Below, piece after piece: positions 30,806 to 40,675 of a stretch of DNA of 51,911 nucleotides. The DNA lies in assembly GCA_947589075.1 (NCBI GenBank), contig CANQBS010000010.1:1-51911 (forward strand), given 5' to 3'. Position 1 is the first letter of the stretch; the number at the start of each line of letters is the position of its first letter. This stretch comes from an uncultured Acetatifactor sp. Its GTDB lineage: Bacteria > Bacillota > Clostridia > Lachnospirales > Lachnospiraceae. A program made the translations under genes and the position numbers. The notes under the pieces were generated by a model. The model saw nothing but the letters and a program-made list of their open reading frames with translations. It was not told the DNA's origin and searched no databases.

Positions 30806-30823
30806 CAGGCGCTAAATTCAGCG
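30790..30823. repeat. Perfect 16+2+16 palindrome over the infB stop codon
   Basis: CGCTGAATTTAGCGCC (30790-30805) and GGCGCTAAATTCAGCG (30808-30823) are exact inverted copies with a 2-base centre. The infB stop (30818-30820) lies in the right arm. There is no U-run, so it is an RNA 3'-end or processing hairpin or part of the adjacent repeat. Confidence 0.92.
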
Positions 30824-33800
30824 TGGTACCTCCACCATCACATAAGCCTCCACGATATCAAACTCCTGCATCTGGTCGAATCCGCTGAAGACCAGACCGC
30901 ATTCGTAGCCTGCCCGGACTTCCTTTACATCATCCTTAAACCGCTTCAGGGATGCCAGTTCGCCCTCGTATATCTGCTTGCCTTCCCGGCTGATACGGAT
31001 CTTGCAGTTCCTCTGGATCACGCCGTCCAGCACATAAGAGCCTGCAATATTGCCTACCGCCGATGCACGGAAGATCTGACGCACCTCCGCATGGCCGATG
31101 ACCTTTTCCTCATAAACAGGATCCAGCATGCCCTTCATGGCGGCTTCGATATCCTCGATAGCCTGATAGATCACCTTATAGAGACGGATATCCACTCCTT
31201 CCCGCTCGGCCGTAGCCTTGGCGGTCGCGTCAGGACGCACATTGAAGCCAATGATGATGGCGTTGGAAGCGCCGGCCAGCATCACGTCGGATTCGTTGAT
31301 GGCGCCTACGCCGCCGTGGATGCACTTCACCATGACTTCCCCGTTGGACAGCTTTGTGAGGGACTGCTTTACCGCTTCCACGCTGCCCTGTACATCCGCC
31401 TTGACGATCAGGTTCAGTTCCTTTAAGTTGCCCTCCTGGATCTGGGAGAACAGATCGTCCAGGGACATCCTGCTCTTGGTTTCCTCTATCATTTTTTCCT
31501 TATTCTGAGCTAAATATGTCTCAGCATAAGATTTTGCCGTCTTATCGCTTTCATGGGCTAAGAACACCTCACCGGCGCTGGGCACATCGTTCAGGCCCAG
31601 GATCTCCACCGGCGTGGAAGGATCCGCCTCCTTCACTCTTCTGCCCTTGTCATCGATCATGGCTCGAACCTTTCCGTAACATGCGCCTGCGGAAATAAAA
31701 TCTCCCACATGCAGCGTACCCTTCTGCACCAGAACCGTCGCCACGGGACCACGGCCCTTATCCAGCTCGGCCTCGATCACAAGACCTCTGCCCTGTCTTT
31801 TGGGATTGGCCTTAAGCTCCATGATATCCGCAGTCAACAGGATCATCTCCAGCATTTCCTCAATGCCCTCTCCGGTTTTGGCGGATACCGGCGCGAATAC
31901 CGTGCTTCCGCCCCAATCCTCTGCCACCAGGTCATATTCCGTCAGCTCCTGCTTCACCCGTTCCACATTGGCGGAGGGCTTGTCGATCTTATTGATGGCA
32001 ACGATGATCTCTACCCCTGCAGCCTTTGCATGGTTGATGGCTTCTATGGTCTGGGGCATCACGCCGTCGTCCGCCGCCACCACCAGAATGGCGATATCCG
32101 TAGCGTTGGCGCCCCGCATACGCATGGCGGTAAAGGCCTCGTGTCCCGGCGTATCCAGGAAAGTAATCCTGCGGTTATTGACATTGACCGTATAAGCTCC
32201 GATATGCTGGGTAATGCCGCCCGCTTCCTTATCTGTCACATTGGTCTTACGGATGGCATCCAGAAGGGAAGTCTTACCATGATCCACATGACCCATGACG
32301 CAGACTACAGGAGGTCTCTCCACAAGATCTTCCGCATTCTCTTCATCTTCCTTCAGAAGCTCTTCAATGACATCTACCTTAACCTCTTTCTCACAGAGGA
32401 TATCGTGCTCCATGGCAATGCTCTCGGCATCCTCATAGGATATTTCCTGGTTCACCGTTACGATCTTGCCTTCCAGGAACAGCTTCTTGATGATAGAGGC
32501 GGGCTGAACCTTCATCTTATCCGCCAGATCCTTGATGGTAACGGTCTCAGGCAGAGTGATCACCTTGATCACTTCCTCCGCCGCTTCCTCTTTCTTCTCA
32601 GGCTTGATAAATCTGCCGGGTTTCTTTAACTTTTCTTCCTCTTCGTAGATCAGTTCCTTCCTGGAACGCTTATCCTTTTCCTGGCTGATACGCCTCTTGT
32701 CCTGCTCCCGTTTCTTTTCAATGTCTTTGGATGCAGTCTCCGGCGCAAAGCTGCCAGCAGCCTCTTTCCCTCTGAATTTATTTCCCTGCCCCGCATTGCC
32801 TCTGCCGTCGCGGACAGCATTTGCACCGCCGCGGCCAGCGCCCTGAGGGCCGCCGCTGCCGCGGCGATCACCCTGACCGCCTTCCATCCCTGCTCTAGCA
32901 GGTCTTGAAGCTCCATCCGTTCTGTTGTAGGACGGTCTGCCATTGCCTGTTCCTCCTCTTGACTGGAACTGTCCTGCTCCCTGACTGCGATCCCCGGTCT
33001 GGAAACGATTCTCTCTGTCGCGTCCTTCCCGCTCTCGCCCGTCCGGGAAACGGCCTTCCCGATTCCTTCCATCTGCCGGACGCCCTTCGCGCCCTCTGGC
33101 GTCTGCCGGGCGGCCTTCCCGATTCCTTCCATCCGGGAAACGATTCTCACGGTCCCTTCCATCTGCCGGACGACTGTCGCGGCCCCTGTTCTCACGGTCG
33201 GCGCCCCGTCTGTCACGCTCTCTTGCATCTGCGGCGCGGCCGCTTTCACGCTCTCCCCGGTCGACGTTTCGTTTCTCCCGATCTCTTCCTTCTGCCGGGC
33301 GGGATCCGGAACGTCCCCGTTCCGCTGACAGATCTTCTCCGCCAACTGACTTTTCTGACTGCTCTGTCTGAATCGGAAGGTTTTCCTGCTCTGTCCTAAG
33401 CTCTTTTGCAGGAAGGATATTCTGAATTTCCGCCTGATTTGTTCCTTCCGGCTGCTCCAGCCTTTCCGCTGCTTTCTGCTCTGCTGCCGCCTTCTGTTCT
33501 GCCAGCGCTGCCTGAATCACCTTTTCTTCCTTCTTTACCCCTGCCGCATCCTGAAGCTTCTCCGCAGCTTTTTCCGGACGGGGCCTGACAGGCTGAGGTC
33601 TGGGCGAAGCCATCTGCACGCTGGGGGTAGGAGATGGCGGAGTCAGCGGTTTGATGGGACGGACAGGCGCGGCCGGCGCAGGCTTGGTTCTGGACATATT
33701 CCGGTCACGGCGGACGCCTTCTCTTTCAGGACGATCCGCTCTTTCAGATCTTACGCCTCCCTGTCCCGAACCGTAGCTTCCCTGTCCGCTGTATCCGGTC

Positions 33801-34186
33801 TGAGTGCTATAATTGCCTCTCCCCGCAGGTCTTCCGCCCTGCCCCTGGGATCCTCTCTGACCGGAAATATTGGAATTCTGCTGATTGCTCACAATGATGA
33901 TCTTTTTCTTTTTCCTGGGAGCTTCCGCTTCGGCCCCCTTCTGTACCGGTCCGTTCTGCATCGGCTGTTCCCTCTGCACCGATTCTTTCTGCGCAGATTC
34001 CTTCTGTATCGGTTCCTTTTCTTCTTTACTGTTTCCCAAATCCTTCCGTACCATACCTGCCACATCATCCTCCAGGGAATTCTGAACGGATCTTACCTCT
34101 ACTCCCTTTTTCTGTAAATATTCCATAATATCTTTGCTGGTTTTACCCAATTCCTTTGCCAGTTCATGCACCTTGATATTCGCCAT
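30818..34186 (-). CDS. infB: Translation initiation factor IF-2, long form
   Basis: GTPase that brings fMet-tRNA to the 30S subunit and drives subunit joining. 1122 residues from the ATG at 34184-34186 ([20 protein letters not shown]), preceded by GGAGGTAGATAAC. After the first IF2_N domain comes a very long low-complexity region (about residues 60-510): Lys/Glu/Gln, Pro-rich, then Arg/Asp/Gly/Glu repeats such as [20 protein letters not shown] second IF2_N follows ([20 protein letters not shown]). G1 is GHVDHGKTS near residue 632, G3 DTPGHEAF, G4 NKIDK, and domains II-IV follow. It sits 1 base after the ylxQ-type gene. Confidence 0.96.
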   Translation of the reverse strand: MANIKVHELAKELGKTSKDIMEYLQKKGVEVRSVQNSLEDDVAGMVRKDLGNSKEEKEPIQKESAQKESVQREQPMQNGPVQKGAEAEAPRKKKKIIIVSNQQNSNISGQRGSQGQGGRPAGRGNYSTQTGYSGQGSYGSGQGGVRSERADRPEREGVRRDRNMSRTKPAPAAPVRPIKPLTPPSPTPSVQMASPRPQPVRPRPEKAAEKLQDAAGVKKEEKVIQAALAEQKAAAEQKAAERLEQPEGTNQAEIQNILPAKELRTEQENLPIQTEQSEKSVGGEDLSAERGRSGSRPAEGRDREKRNVDRGERESGRAADARERDRRGADRENRGRDSRPADGRDRENRFPDGRNREGRPADARGREGRPADGRNREGRFPDGREREGRDRENRFQTGDRSQGAGQFQSRGGTGNGRPSYNRTDGASRPARAGMEGGQGDRRGSGGPQGAGRGGANAVRDGRGNAGQGNKFRGKEAAGSFAPETASKDIEKKREQDKRRISQEKDKRSRKELIYEEEEKLKKPGRFIKPEKKEEAAEEVIKVITLPETVTIKDLADKMKVQPASIIKKLFLEGKIVTVNQEISYEDAESIAMEHDILCEKEVKVDVIEELLKEDEENAEDLVERPPVVCVMGHVDHGKTSLLDAIRKTNVTDKEAGGITQHIGAYTVNVNNRRITFLDTPGHEAFTAMRMRGANATDIAILVVAADDGVMPQTIEAINHAKAAGVEIIVAINKIDKPSANVERVKQELTEYDLVAEDWGGSTVFAPVSAKTGEGIEEMLEMILLTADIMELKANPKRQGRGLVIEAELDKGRGPVATVLVQKGTLHVGDFISAGACYGKVRAMIDDKGRRVKEADPSTPVEILGLNDVPSAGEVFLAHESDKTAKSYAETYLAQNKEKMIEETKSRMSLDDLFSQIQEGNLKELNLIVKADVQGSVEAVKQSLTKLSNGEVMVKCIHGGVGAINESDVMLAGASNAIIIGFNVRPDATAKATAEREGVDIRLYKVIYQAIEDIEAAMKGMLDPVYEEKVIGHAEVRQIFRASAVGNIAGSYVLDGVIQRNCKIRISREGKQIYEGELASLKRFKDDVKEVRAGYECGLVFSGFDQMQEFDIVEAYVMVEVPR

Positions 34187-34187
34187 G

Positions 34188-34517
34188 TTATCTACCTCCA
34201 TTTTCCAATGTCACTGTTTTAAGATTCTTCTCGATACTTTCCGCCAATCCCGCATTGAGTATAGCCACCGATGACCTTACATCTTTGCCGATCGCGTGTC
34301 CAAGCTCCTCCTTTGTCCCGTACACATAAAAAGGAACGTCATAGAAGCTGCATTTGTCGGTAAATAACTTTCTGGTATTCGCAGATGCATCCTCCGCTAC
34401 GATTACCAGCCTGGCTGTACCGTCCCTCACTGCATTCACTGTCTGAAATTCTCCGCTGGACAGGTTGCGCCCTCTTGCCGCAAGCCCCAGCAACGACAAA
34501 ACCTTATTCTGATCCAA
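34188..34517 (-). CDS. ylxQ: L7Ae-type RNA-binding protein of the nusA operon (YlxQ)
   Basis: 109 residues with TTG at 34515-34517 as start; an in-frame TTG three codons upstream lies only 1 base from AAGGAG and is less likely. The sequence [40 protein letters not shown] and [20 protein letters not shown] fits the L7Ae/L30e/Gadd45 fold, which binds kink-turn RNA. Its place between rnpM and infB is the standard Firmicutes order. The start overlaps the end of rnpM by 14 bases and its stop is 1 base before infB. Confidence 0.88.
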   Translation of the reverse strand: MDQNKVLSLLGLAARGRNLSSGEFQTVNAVRDGTARLVIVAEDASANTRKLFTDKCSFYDVPFYVYGTKEELGHAIGKDVRSSVAILNAGLAESIEKNLKTVTLENGGR

Positions 34518-34797
34518 GCTTTTCAAACTCCTTTTTCAGGCTCTCGAATTCTTCTTCAAGCAGGCAATAGACCTCATCCGGAATGCTCATTTGAAAGGCC
34601 CTCTCCAGACCCTTGTTCTTTCGGGCTTTTTTCAGGCATTCCTCCTGCTTACAAAGATATGCGCCTCTTCCATTCTTCTTTCCTGTAACATCCAGACAGA
34701 TCCGGCCTTCCGGAGTGCGCAGGATCCTCATCATTTCCTTCTTGCCCTTCATCTCTCCGCAGCCGATACACTGTCTTAAGGGAATCTTTTTCGCCAT
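34504..34797 (-). CDS. rnpM: RNase P modulator RnpM (YlxR, DUF448)
   Basis: 97 residues. The fold signature IPLRQCIGCGEMKGKKEMMR near the N-terminus, ICLDVTGKKNGRGAYLC in the middle and LERAFQMSIPDEVY near the end match YlxR. In B. subtilis the protein binds RNase P RNA and lowers its activity. The Arg-Gly-Ala-Tyr motif and the cysteine pair CIGC are conserved in the family. It follows nusA by 49 bases and overlaps the ylxQ start. Confidence 0.93.
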   Translation of the reverse strand: MAKKIPLRQCIGCGEMKGKKEMMRILRTPEGRICLDVTGKKNGRGAYLCKQEECLKKARKNKGLERAFQMSIPDEVYCLLEEEFESLKKEFEKLGSE

Positions 34798-34846
34798 TTC
34801 TTCACATCCTGTTTTTTATCCTGCCCCTCAGTTTCTGACGGGAAGA

Positions 34847-36091
34847 TCAGTTCTCATCCTGATAACCGGGATCCTCCTGATAGTCCGAAGTCCCGTCATA
34901 GCCGGGATCCTCCTGATAATCGGCCCCTTCTTCATAGCCTTCCCCGTAGCTTCCGTCTTCTTCGTATCCTTCTTCCTCATACTCCTCGTATTCGTCGTAA
35001 TCCTCGTCATAATCATCAATATAGTCCTCATAACGGAAGCCGGGAGCATCCTTGGCCTGGGTCTCGGACTTGATATCGATCTTATATCCGGTGAGCCTCG
35101 CCGCAAGCCTGGCGTTCTGCCCTTCCTTACCGATGGCAAGGGAAAGCTGATAATCCGGCACCACCACCTTGGCAGTCCTTTCATCCGGGTCCGCGAACAC
35201 CGCCTCGATCTTAGCCGGAGAAAGGGCGTTCTGGATCAGGTTGCCGGGGTTCTCATCCCAGTTCACGATATCGATCTTCTCTCCCCGCAGCTCATCCACG
35301 ATAGCGTTGACACGGGAACCGTTGACGCCTACACAGGCTCCTACCGCATCCACGTTGGGATTATTGCTCCATACCGCGATCTTGGTACGGCTCCCAGCCT
35401 CTCTGGCAATGCTCTTGATCTCTACCACGCCGTCCCGGATCTCTGTCACCTCGGATTCAAACAGCCGCTTCACCAGCTCCGGATGGGTACGGCTCACGCT
35501 GATACGGGGACCCTTCGGCGTGTTCTTCACTTCCAGGATATAGACCTTGATACGCTCCGTCGGGCGGAAATTTTCAGTCTTTACCTGTTCGCTTTCATTC
35601 AGCATGGCGTCCGCCTTACCCAGGTTAATGCTGATGTTTTTCCCCAGATACCTCTGGACCACGCCGGTCATAATATCCTTTTCCTTCTCAAAATACTGAT
35701 TATAGATCACGCTTCTCTCTTCTTCGCGTATCTTCTGTAAGATCACATTTTTCGCATTCTGGGTGGCGATTCTTCCGAAATCCCTGGACTTAATTTCCAC
35801 ATGGATCACATCGCCCACCTGAGCCTGGCTGGAGATCTCCAGCGCATCCTCCAGGGCGATCTGGGTAGCCTTATCTTCCACTTCCTCTCTGGTGGCCACG
35901 ACCTCTCTTTCCGCATATACCAGGAAGTCGCAGGTCTCACGGTTGATCTCTACCTTCACATTATCCGCCTTGCCAAAGTGGTTTTTGCAGGCTGTCATCA
36001 GAGAATTTTCGATGGCATCAAAAAGGGTATCCTTGCTGATCTCCTTCTCCTTCTCCAAAATATCCAACGCTTCCATTAATTCCTTATTCAT
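34847..36091 (-). CDS. nusA: Transcription termination/antitermination factor NusA
   Basis: 414 residues from the ATG at 36089-36091 (MNKELMEALDILEKEK), with GGAGGA 10 bases upstream. N-terminal RNA-polymerase-binding domain, S1 domain (about residues 130-200), then two KH domains (AREAGSRTKIAVWS, VGACVGVNGSRVNAIVDEL, LAIGKEGQNARLAARLTGYK). It lacks the C-terminal acidic repeats of E. coli NusA but has its own highly acidic Tyr/Glu/Asp/Gly tail of about 60 residues (DYDEDYDEYEEYEEEGYEED; a QEDPGY block occurs twice). It lies between rimP and rnpM. Confidence 0.96.
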   Translation of the reverse strand: MNKELMEALDILEKEKEISKDTLFDAIENSLMTACKNHFGKADNVKVEINRETCDFLVYAEREVVATREEVEDKATQIALEDALEISSQAQVGDVIHVEIKSRDFGRIATQNAKNVILQKIREEERSVIYNQYFEKEKDIMTGVVQRYLGKNISINLGKADAMLNESEQVKTENFRPTERIKVYILEVKNTPKGPRISVSRTHPELVKRLFESEVTEIRDGVVEIKSIAREAGSRTKIAVWSNNPNVDAVGACVGVNGSRVNAIVDELRGEKIDIVNWDENPGNLIQNALSPAKIEAVFADPDERTAKVVVPDYQLSLAIGKEGQNARLAARLTGYKIDIKSETQAKDAPGFRYEDYIDDYDEDYDEYEEYEEEGYEEDGSYGEGYEEGADYQEDPGYDGTSDYQEDPGYQDEN

Positions 36092-36180
36092 TTTCCTGTT
36101 ATCCTCCATTCTGCCGGCAGTCCGCCGGCGATCCTCTGCAGCTCCCGCCCGACGGCAGGGCTCTCTATCCGGTTAAAAGA

Positions 36181-36645
36181 TTAAAAGTCTATCGTCAGTC
36201 TGATCAGGGCGATCTCCTTACGCAGGAAGGTCCTGGGAGACCCATTCTCCACGATCGTAAGCTGTTCCTCATTGAAACTGTCCAAGATCCCTGTAAATTC
36301 CTTACATTTATCAATCGGCTTAAAAAGCTTTACTTCCACCTCTTCCCCCAGACTTTTCTCCAGATGCCTGTCTTTCTTCAGGGTCCTTCCAAGACCGGGG
36401 CTGCTGACCTCGAGAGTATATGCGTCCGGGATAAAATCCTCCTGGTCCAGAGCATCCGAAAGGGGTCTGCTCACATTCTCACAGTCATTGATGCTGACGC
36501 CCCCCGCCTTATCAATATAAGCCCGCAGATACCATTCACTGCCTTCCTTTACATATTCCACATCATAGATCTCCACACCGCACCGGGCCGCTATGGGGGC
36601 GAGAAGCGCCTCCGTCCTCGCTTCGTAGTCCTCTTTTCTGGACAT
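36181..36645 (-). CDS. rimP: Ribosome maturation factor RimP
   Basis: 154 residues from the ATG at 36643-36645 (MSRKEDYEARTEALLAP), chosen for AAGGAAGG 6 bases upstream; a longer open frame runs back through the leader hairpin and is not credible. The order GVEIYDVEYVKEGSEWYLRA, INDCENVSRPLSDALDQEDF and YTLEVSSPGLGRTLKKDRHL identifies RimP, which assists 30S assembly. First gene of the rimP-nusA-rnpM-ylxQ-infB-rbfA-nrnA-truB-ribF run, with its own promoter and leader. Confidence 0.96.
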   Translation of the reverse strand: MSRKEDYEARTEALLAPIAARCGVEIYDVEYVKEGSEWYLRAYIDKAGGVSINDCENVSRPLSDALDQEDFIPDAYTLEVSSPGLGRTLKKDRHLEKSLGEEVEVKLFKPIDKCKEFTGILDSFNEEQLTIVENGSPRTFLRKEIALIRLTIDF

Positions 36646-36711
36646 GTTCTGCCTTCCTTTCCAGGGTCTGAAAACATCCGATACGCCCTGTTTTTCTATC
36701 AGACCAAAAGA

Positions 36712-36737
36712 TAAGAGTGGAACGGATTCCACTCTTA
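36712..36737 (-). promoter_or_regulatory. Attenuator-like hairpin in the rimP operon leader
   Basis: TAAGAGTGGAA (36712-36722) and TTCCACTCTTA (36727-36737) form a perfect 11-bp stem with a 4-base loop. On the minus strand it is followed by TCTTTTGG. It lies about 20-45 bases after the predicted start and 67 bases before the rimP ATG. A second, weaker pairing GGTCTGA/TCAGACC (36665-36671 and 36699-36705) follows and could compete in timing though it does not overlap the stem. Confidence 0.65.
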
Positions 36738-36764
36738 CTTAAAACTACCATTTAATTCTTGTTC

Positions 36765-36793
36765 AGTATAAGACAAACCGAATGAAATGTCAA
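36765..36793 (-). promoter_or_regulatory. rimP-nusA-infB operon promoter
   Basis: Minus strand TTGACA (36788-36793), 17-base spacer, TATACT (36765-36770). The start is expected near 36758 and the leader to rimP is about 113 bases. Confidence 0.8.
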
Positions 36794-36877
36794 TACTTTT
36801 CCAGAAAAAATCCTATCGTCCGATCATTTGCGGCAGCCGCATTCACAGCGGCTTCCATCACAGCGGTTCAGATGCCG

Positions 36878-38728
36878 TCACTCGGCGAAACCCTCCCGGA
36901 GCCTGTCGGCATACCAGCAGAAAATATCCTCGATTTTGCTTAAGTCTCCTTCTTTGCTGTTTTCACGCCAGTTCTTCTTATAATGATACAGACAGCGCTC
37001 CAGCTCGCAGGCCAGCTCTGCTCCCTCTTTCAGATCCCTGATCCCGTCCTTCACCGCCAGCAGATACTGACCCACCCGGTTCCAGACGCGGATCGCCATA
37101 AAGGACAGGCTGGCTGCCGATACGATGTCCTTCCTGCCGTTGTCAAGGCTTCGGCTGATTTCCAGGAATTCTTCCTCCAGGGCATCCAGTTCCTGATTAT
37201 AATGGGCCTTCTCCCGGATGTTTTTCCGCTCAAATTCCTTCGCCATCTCTTCATGGCTCTTTCCCTTTTTGGACCATTCCCTGATCATCACCGTATCCCT
37301 CCAGCAGAAGGAGTTCAGCTCGTTCATCTGTGCCAGGCATCCCACCAGACGGCCGGAACGATCCCCAAACTCCAATACGGAGATCTGACGGTTCAGCTCT
37401 TCAAAGGATATTTCCTCCCCGTTCCAGGAAAAAGCCGCTCCATAGATCAGGCCGGGAATAGAAAATACCGGCTGATTGATGTGTCCGAAATCTCCCCAGT
37501 CTGTGTTCAGCACGCCGATGGCATCGTATTTTCTGGCATAGCTGCACATCCTCGTGATGTTGGAATAGCTTCCGGACATGAAATTCACCCAGGTATTCCA
37601 GCCGCAGACTCCCGGGCATACATACTGAACCGCTCCGGCATCATGCATGGTGCGCACTTCCGCATCCCGCTGCTGGGGCAGATATCCCCAGGTCAGGCAC
37701 ACCACATTTTCAGGAAGCTCCTTTAACAGCTCCGGGAAGCCGCAGATGATATCTCCCCAGAACATAGGTCTCTTTCCGTTTTTGATGAGGAAATCGAAGA
37801 GACCGGATATGAAATCAACATAGAGTCTGTCCCTGCCCTTTTCCTGGGCAAGCTCTTTGCTTCGCCCCGTGCCCAGATCGAAAGTCTCGTCCGCACAGAT
37901 ATTAAACTGCTGCGAGCGGAACAGCTGCATATATTCCTCTATCATTCCCAGGATCAGTTTCATGGAACCGGGATTGGACACATCCACAGTATGGTGGCCC
38001 ATTCTGTCAAAAAAGGAGAATTCCTGCCCCACACTGTCCGTCAGCTCACAATATTCCCCGCAGGTTCTGGTGCCGAGCAGCTTGTAAAGGTGCCCGAAGC
38101 TGGCAAGACAGGGAACCAATTCTATCCCTCTCTCAAAACAGTAATCGTCCAGTTCCATGATCTCTTCCGCGGTCAGAGGCGTTTCGTCCCTCCACAGTTC
38201 CGTAAGATCCCGGAACAGATAAGTATGCTCCATATTCAGTTGTAATTGATTCAGCTTATAAAAAGCCATGGTGTCCGCCAGCTTTTTCAGATTGGGAAGG
38301 GTCTGGACCCGGCCCCTGGTCACATCATGGAAAAATCCCCTGTTGGGAAGATCCGGCTCATCTTCGATCCTGACAAGGGGAATCAGGCCGGCGCACTGGC
38401 GCACGATCTGGCGAAGGGTCTGCACGCCCCATCCCAGGGAATTAAGGCTGCCTCCCCGGATCGATACGGCATCCTTTTCCGCCGTAAGGATATATTGCTG
38501 CTCTTTTAAAGCTGAATTCACCTCCAGCACAATATCCCCGCTCCTGGCCTTTCCTTTTGTAATGGAAACCTGGAATCCGGCAGACGCCGCGATCTCTTCC
38601 TTCAACAGTTTCGCATAGAGCTCTGTTCCTTCCGGACAGGAAGAACCCATTACAATCATCGTGGACAGTCCGATCCTGAAATTGCCTTCCTTTTGCTGCT
38701 GTTTTTTCGGTACTGGTAATAAAATCAT
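36878..38728 (-). CDS. Family 20 glycoside hydrolase (beta-N-acetylhexosaminidase-like)
   Basis: 616 residues, no signal peptide, so probably cytoplasmic. Residues about 1-115 resemble the GH20b domain; the catalytic barrel begins near PNRGFFHDVTRGRVQTLPNL and has NQLQLNMEHTYLF near 160. The Asp-Glu pair used for substrate-assisted catalysis is in FNICADETFDLGTG near residues 281-282; the context differs from the commoner GGDE. The last 130 residues are helical (LDALEEEFLEISRSLDNGRK). It likely removes terminal N-acetylhexosamine from imported oligosaccharides. AGGGAGGATATT precedes the ATG. It is a single-gene unit. Confidence 0.85.
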   Translation of the reverse strand: MILLPVPKKQQQKEGNFRIGLSTMIVMGSSCPEGTELYAKLLKEEIAASAGFQVSITKGKARSGDIVLEVNSALKEQQYILTAEKDAVSIRGGSLNSLGWGVQTLRQIVRQCAGLIPLVRIEDEPDLPNRGFFHDVTRGRVQTLPNLKKLADTMAFYKLNQLQLNMEHTYLFRDLTELWRDETPLTAEEIMELDDYCFERGIELVPCLASFGHLYKLLGTRTCGEYCELTDSVGQEFSFFDRMGHHTVDVSNPGSMKLILGMIEEYMQLFRSQQFNICADETFDLGTGRSKELAQEKGRDRLYVDFISGLFDFLIKNGKRPMFWGDIICGFPELLKELPENVVCLTWGYLPQQRDAEVRTMHDAGAVQYVCPGVCGWNTWVNFMSGSYSNITRMCSYARKYDAIGVLNTDWGDFGHINQPVFSIPGLIYGAAFSWNGEEISFEELNRQISVLEFGDRSGRLVGCLAQMNELNSFCWRDTVMIREWSKKGKSHEEMAKEFERKNIREKAHYNQELDALEEEFLEISRSLDNGRKDIVSAASLSFMAIRVWNRVGQYLLAVKDGIRDLKEGAELACELERCLYHYKKNWRENSKEGDLSKIEDIFCWYADRLREGFAE

Positions 38729-38846
38729 AATATCCTCCCTAAAAAAATAATCCTGGACATTCTGCTTCTACTGCTTGTCAAATGAATTCACATGTCAAAG
38801 CGATTACAGAATCTCAGGATTTGTACAGAACCTTTATGTACGTCCG

Positions 38847-38875
38847 ATATTATCAGATATATATGTAAAAATCAA
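38847..38875 (-). promoter_or_regulatory. Promoter of the GH20 gene
   Basis: Minus strand TTGATT (38870-38875), 17-base spacer, TAATAT (38847-38852). The leader to the ATG is about 112 bases. The 357-base gap 38729-39085 otherwise holds AT-rich DNA and the LysM gene terminator. Two further TTGACA sequences at about 38774-38805 lack a good -10. Confidence 0.55.
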
Positions 38876-38989
38876 GCCTTTCTTCCAATTTTATTTTTAC
38901 TTTCTTCTAATTTTATTTTTACTTTATTATTTTATTTTCGCCGGATCGTTTTTACTTTATGACTCTATTTCTTCTGTGAAAAATCCTCA

Positions 38990-39030
38990 GAAAAAAGATC
39001 CTTCAGGGAACACCCTTCCCCGAAGGACCT
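38990..39030 (-). terminator. Intrinsic terminator behind the LysM protein gene
   Basis: GATCCTTCAGGGAA (38997-39010) pairs with TTCCCCGAAGGACC (39016-39029), with two non-Watson-Crick positions and a 5-base loop. On the minus strand it is followed by TTTTTT. Confidence 0.88.
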
Positions 39031-39085
39031 CTTCCTTTATCTTATTTTCTTGATTTTCTCTCCGGCTGTTATCGGCCGATAAAGG

Positions 39086-40483
39086 TTATCTTGCAGGGAT
39101 AGCCAGCACATCCCCGGGATAAATTTTGTTTGCATTCTTGATCTGGGGATTCGCCTGAAGCAGGGTGCCCAGACTCATACGGTGCTGCGCAGCTATCTTG
39201 GAAAGGCTGTCGCCGCGCACCACAACATATGTAGTTGCATTTGCAGGAGCCTGTACGGCAGAACCGGACTGTACGGCAGGAGCGCGCTGGGTTACAACGA
39301 TCACGTACTCATCGCCCCGCAGCAGACGGAACACGGCCTGTCCCTTATCATTGACCGCATAAGAATCTTCATATCTCATTTTGCCGGTTATTTCATCATA
39401 GGAATACATGGTCGCGACTTTGCCCGCGCATTCAGCCCCCAGAGCCACATGCAGATTCAGCGCCTGGGAGAAGAATTTCTTCTCTCCAACGTTTACGGTG
39501 ATACTCTTTAAGGAACCATTTGTCACTTCGTTCCTGGCCGTTTCAGGAATATCCGCCTGGTTGGTTACCTGAAATACCATATCCTCCCTGGGCTTCTTGA
39601 TATCATAGCAGGAAAGAGTAAGGGTATAACCGGTCCCGCTCACCTGGCATGCAAGAGTTGCCTTTTTGGAAGCGATCTTCTTCTGGGTCGCCACGGGAAT
39701 GCTGAAGCTTGAACCAACGCTGACATTTACATTTTCACCGGCCTTGGCAGAAGCAAGCACGGAGGAATCCACGGCAGATACCGCTGCCGGAGCCTGAGTC
39801 GGCTGAGAAGATGCCGAAGCAGACGACTGTCCCTCGGAAGTTTTATATCCCCCCAATTCAGTACGGGGAAGGAACTCTCCATTTTCAAAATATAACACGC
39901 CCGCGCCAAAATCATACAAGTTATAATTTACGCTGTTTGAAGCGGTGCCATAGGCGTACAGGTGCTTCACAGTCCCCTGACAGCCGATGGAGGATAAAAC
40001 CTCATCCTCAGAACAGATCGTTAAATTATTTACATTGGCATTGAAGTTAAAGACCACCGTGTCATATACATAAGCATTTTCCACATTGCAGTTTATGGTG
40101 CCTGTAGCGCCTCCCAATACATAGCAGTCCGTTACGCCTCCTGCATAAACCATGGTCCATGTTGCATTCTGCACATAAGTCAGATTGGAAAGCTTCACAT
40201 TCCCAAGATCAAGCTTATCCGCATTTTCTACATCATTATAAACCACCACCAGGTCGCCGTCCTTAAGCAGTCCGCGCAGAACACTGACCGGGCCGGACGT
40301 CTTGCTTTCATCAAATACGGACGTATTGGGCAGATAATACCAATCTCCCTTATCCAGACGATACTTCACCGCATACGTCACCGGTTCCGCAGCATCCGCC
40401 CTCAGCATATCAGCGCCTGGGATCAGCACGAGCATGGCCGCCGTCAACAGCACGGAAATTATTTTTTGAATCCTTTTCATCAT
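39086..40483 (-). CDS. Secreted protein with C-terminal LysM domain
   Basis: 465 residues. A signal peptide (MMKRIQKIISVLLTAAMLVLIPG, cleavage probably near ADAAEP) sends it out of the cell. Residues about 35-210 are a beta-rich repetitive region (NVENAYVYDTVVFNFNANVNN), which may form a right-handed beta-helix-like stack. A Ser/Ala/Gln/Pro linker (about 215-245) leads to a second beta-rich region, and residues about 418-465 are a LysM domain (TYVVVRGDSLSKIAAQHRMS ... KIYPGDVLAIPAR) that binds N-acetylglucosamine in peptidoglycan. No catalytic domain was recognised. AAGGAGG precedes the ATG. Confidence 0.85.
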   Translation of the reverse strand: MMKRIQKIISVLLTAAMLVLIPGADMLRADAAEPVTYAVKYRLDKGDWYYLPNTSVFDESKTSGPVSVLRGLLKDGDLVVVYNDVENADKLDLGNVKLSNLTYVQNATWTMVYAGGVTDCYVLGGATGTINCNVENAYVYDTVVFNFNANVNNLTICSEDEVLSSIGCQGTVKHLYAYGTASNSVNYNLYDFGAGVLYFENGEFLPRTELGGYKTSEGQSSASASSQPTQAPAAVSAVDSSVLASAKAGENVNVSVGSSFSIPVATQKKIASKKATLACQVSGTGYTLTLSCYDIKKPREDMVFQVTNQADIPETARNEVTNGSLKSITVNVGEKKFFSQALNLHVALGAECAGKVATMYSYDEITGKMRYEDSYAVNDKGQAVFRLLRGDEYVIVVTQRAPAVQSGSAVQAPANATTYVVVRGDSLSKIAAQHRMSLGTLLQANPQIKNANKIYPGDVLAIPAR

Positions 40484-40555
40484 AATACCTCCTTCTAAAT
40501 ATCAGGCTTGCCGCCTTTATACTTTTAGGAACCCCTCTTCCCAGTTTCTATCTTT

Positions 40556-40583
40556 ATTATAAGATAAAAAGCAAGAATTACAA
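40556..40583 (-). promoter_or_regulatory. Promoter of the LysM protein gene
   Basis: Minus strand TTGTAA (40578-40583), 16-base spacer, TATAAT (40556-40561), about 70 bases before the start codon. Confidence 0.6.
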
Positions 40584-40621
40584 GATATTTCAAAAAAAAT
40601 TAAGAAATGATCAGATAAAAC

Positions 40622-40649
40622 TTGATTTTTATCCTGCCTGTGATATAAT
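40622..40649 (+). promoter_or_regulatory. tRNA-Ala promoter
   Basis: TTGATT (40622-40627), 16-base spacer, TATAAT (40644-40649), 26 bases before the tRNA. Confidence 0.65.
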
Positions 40650-40675
40650 GGGTCATGTGACCGAATAAAGGTGAT

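Noticed and set aside
32650-33345. 231-codon minus frame inside infB
   Set aside because: Out-of-frame reading of the low-complexity IF-2 repeat region; composition mirrors the repeats and there is no start signal.
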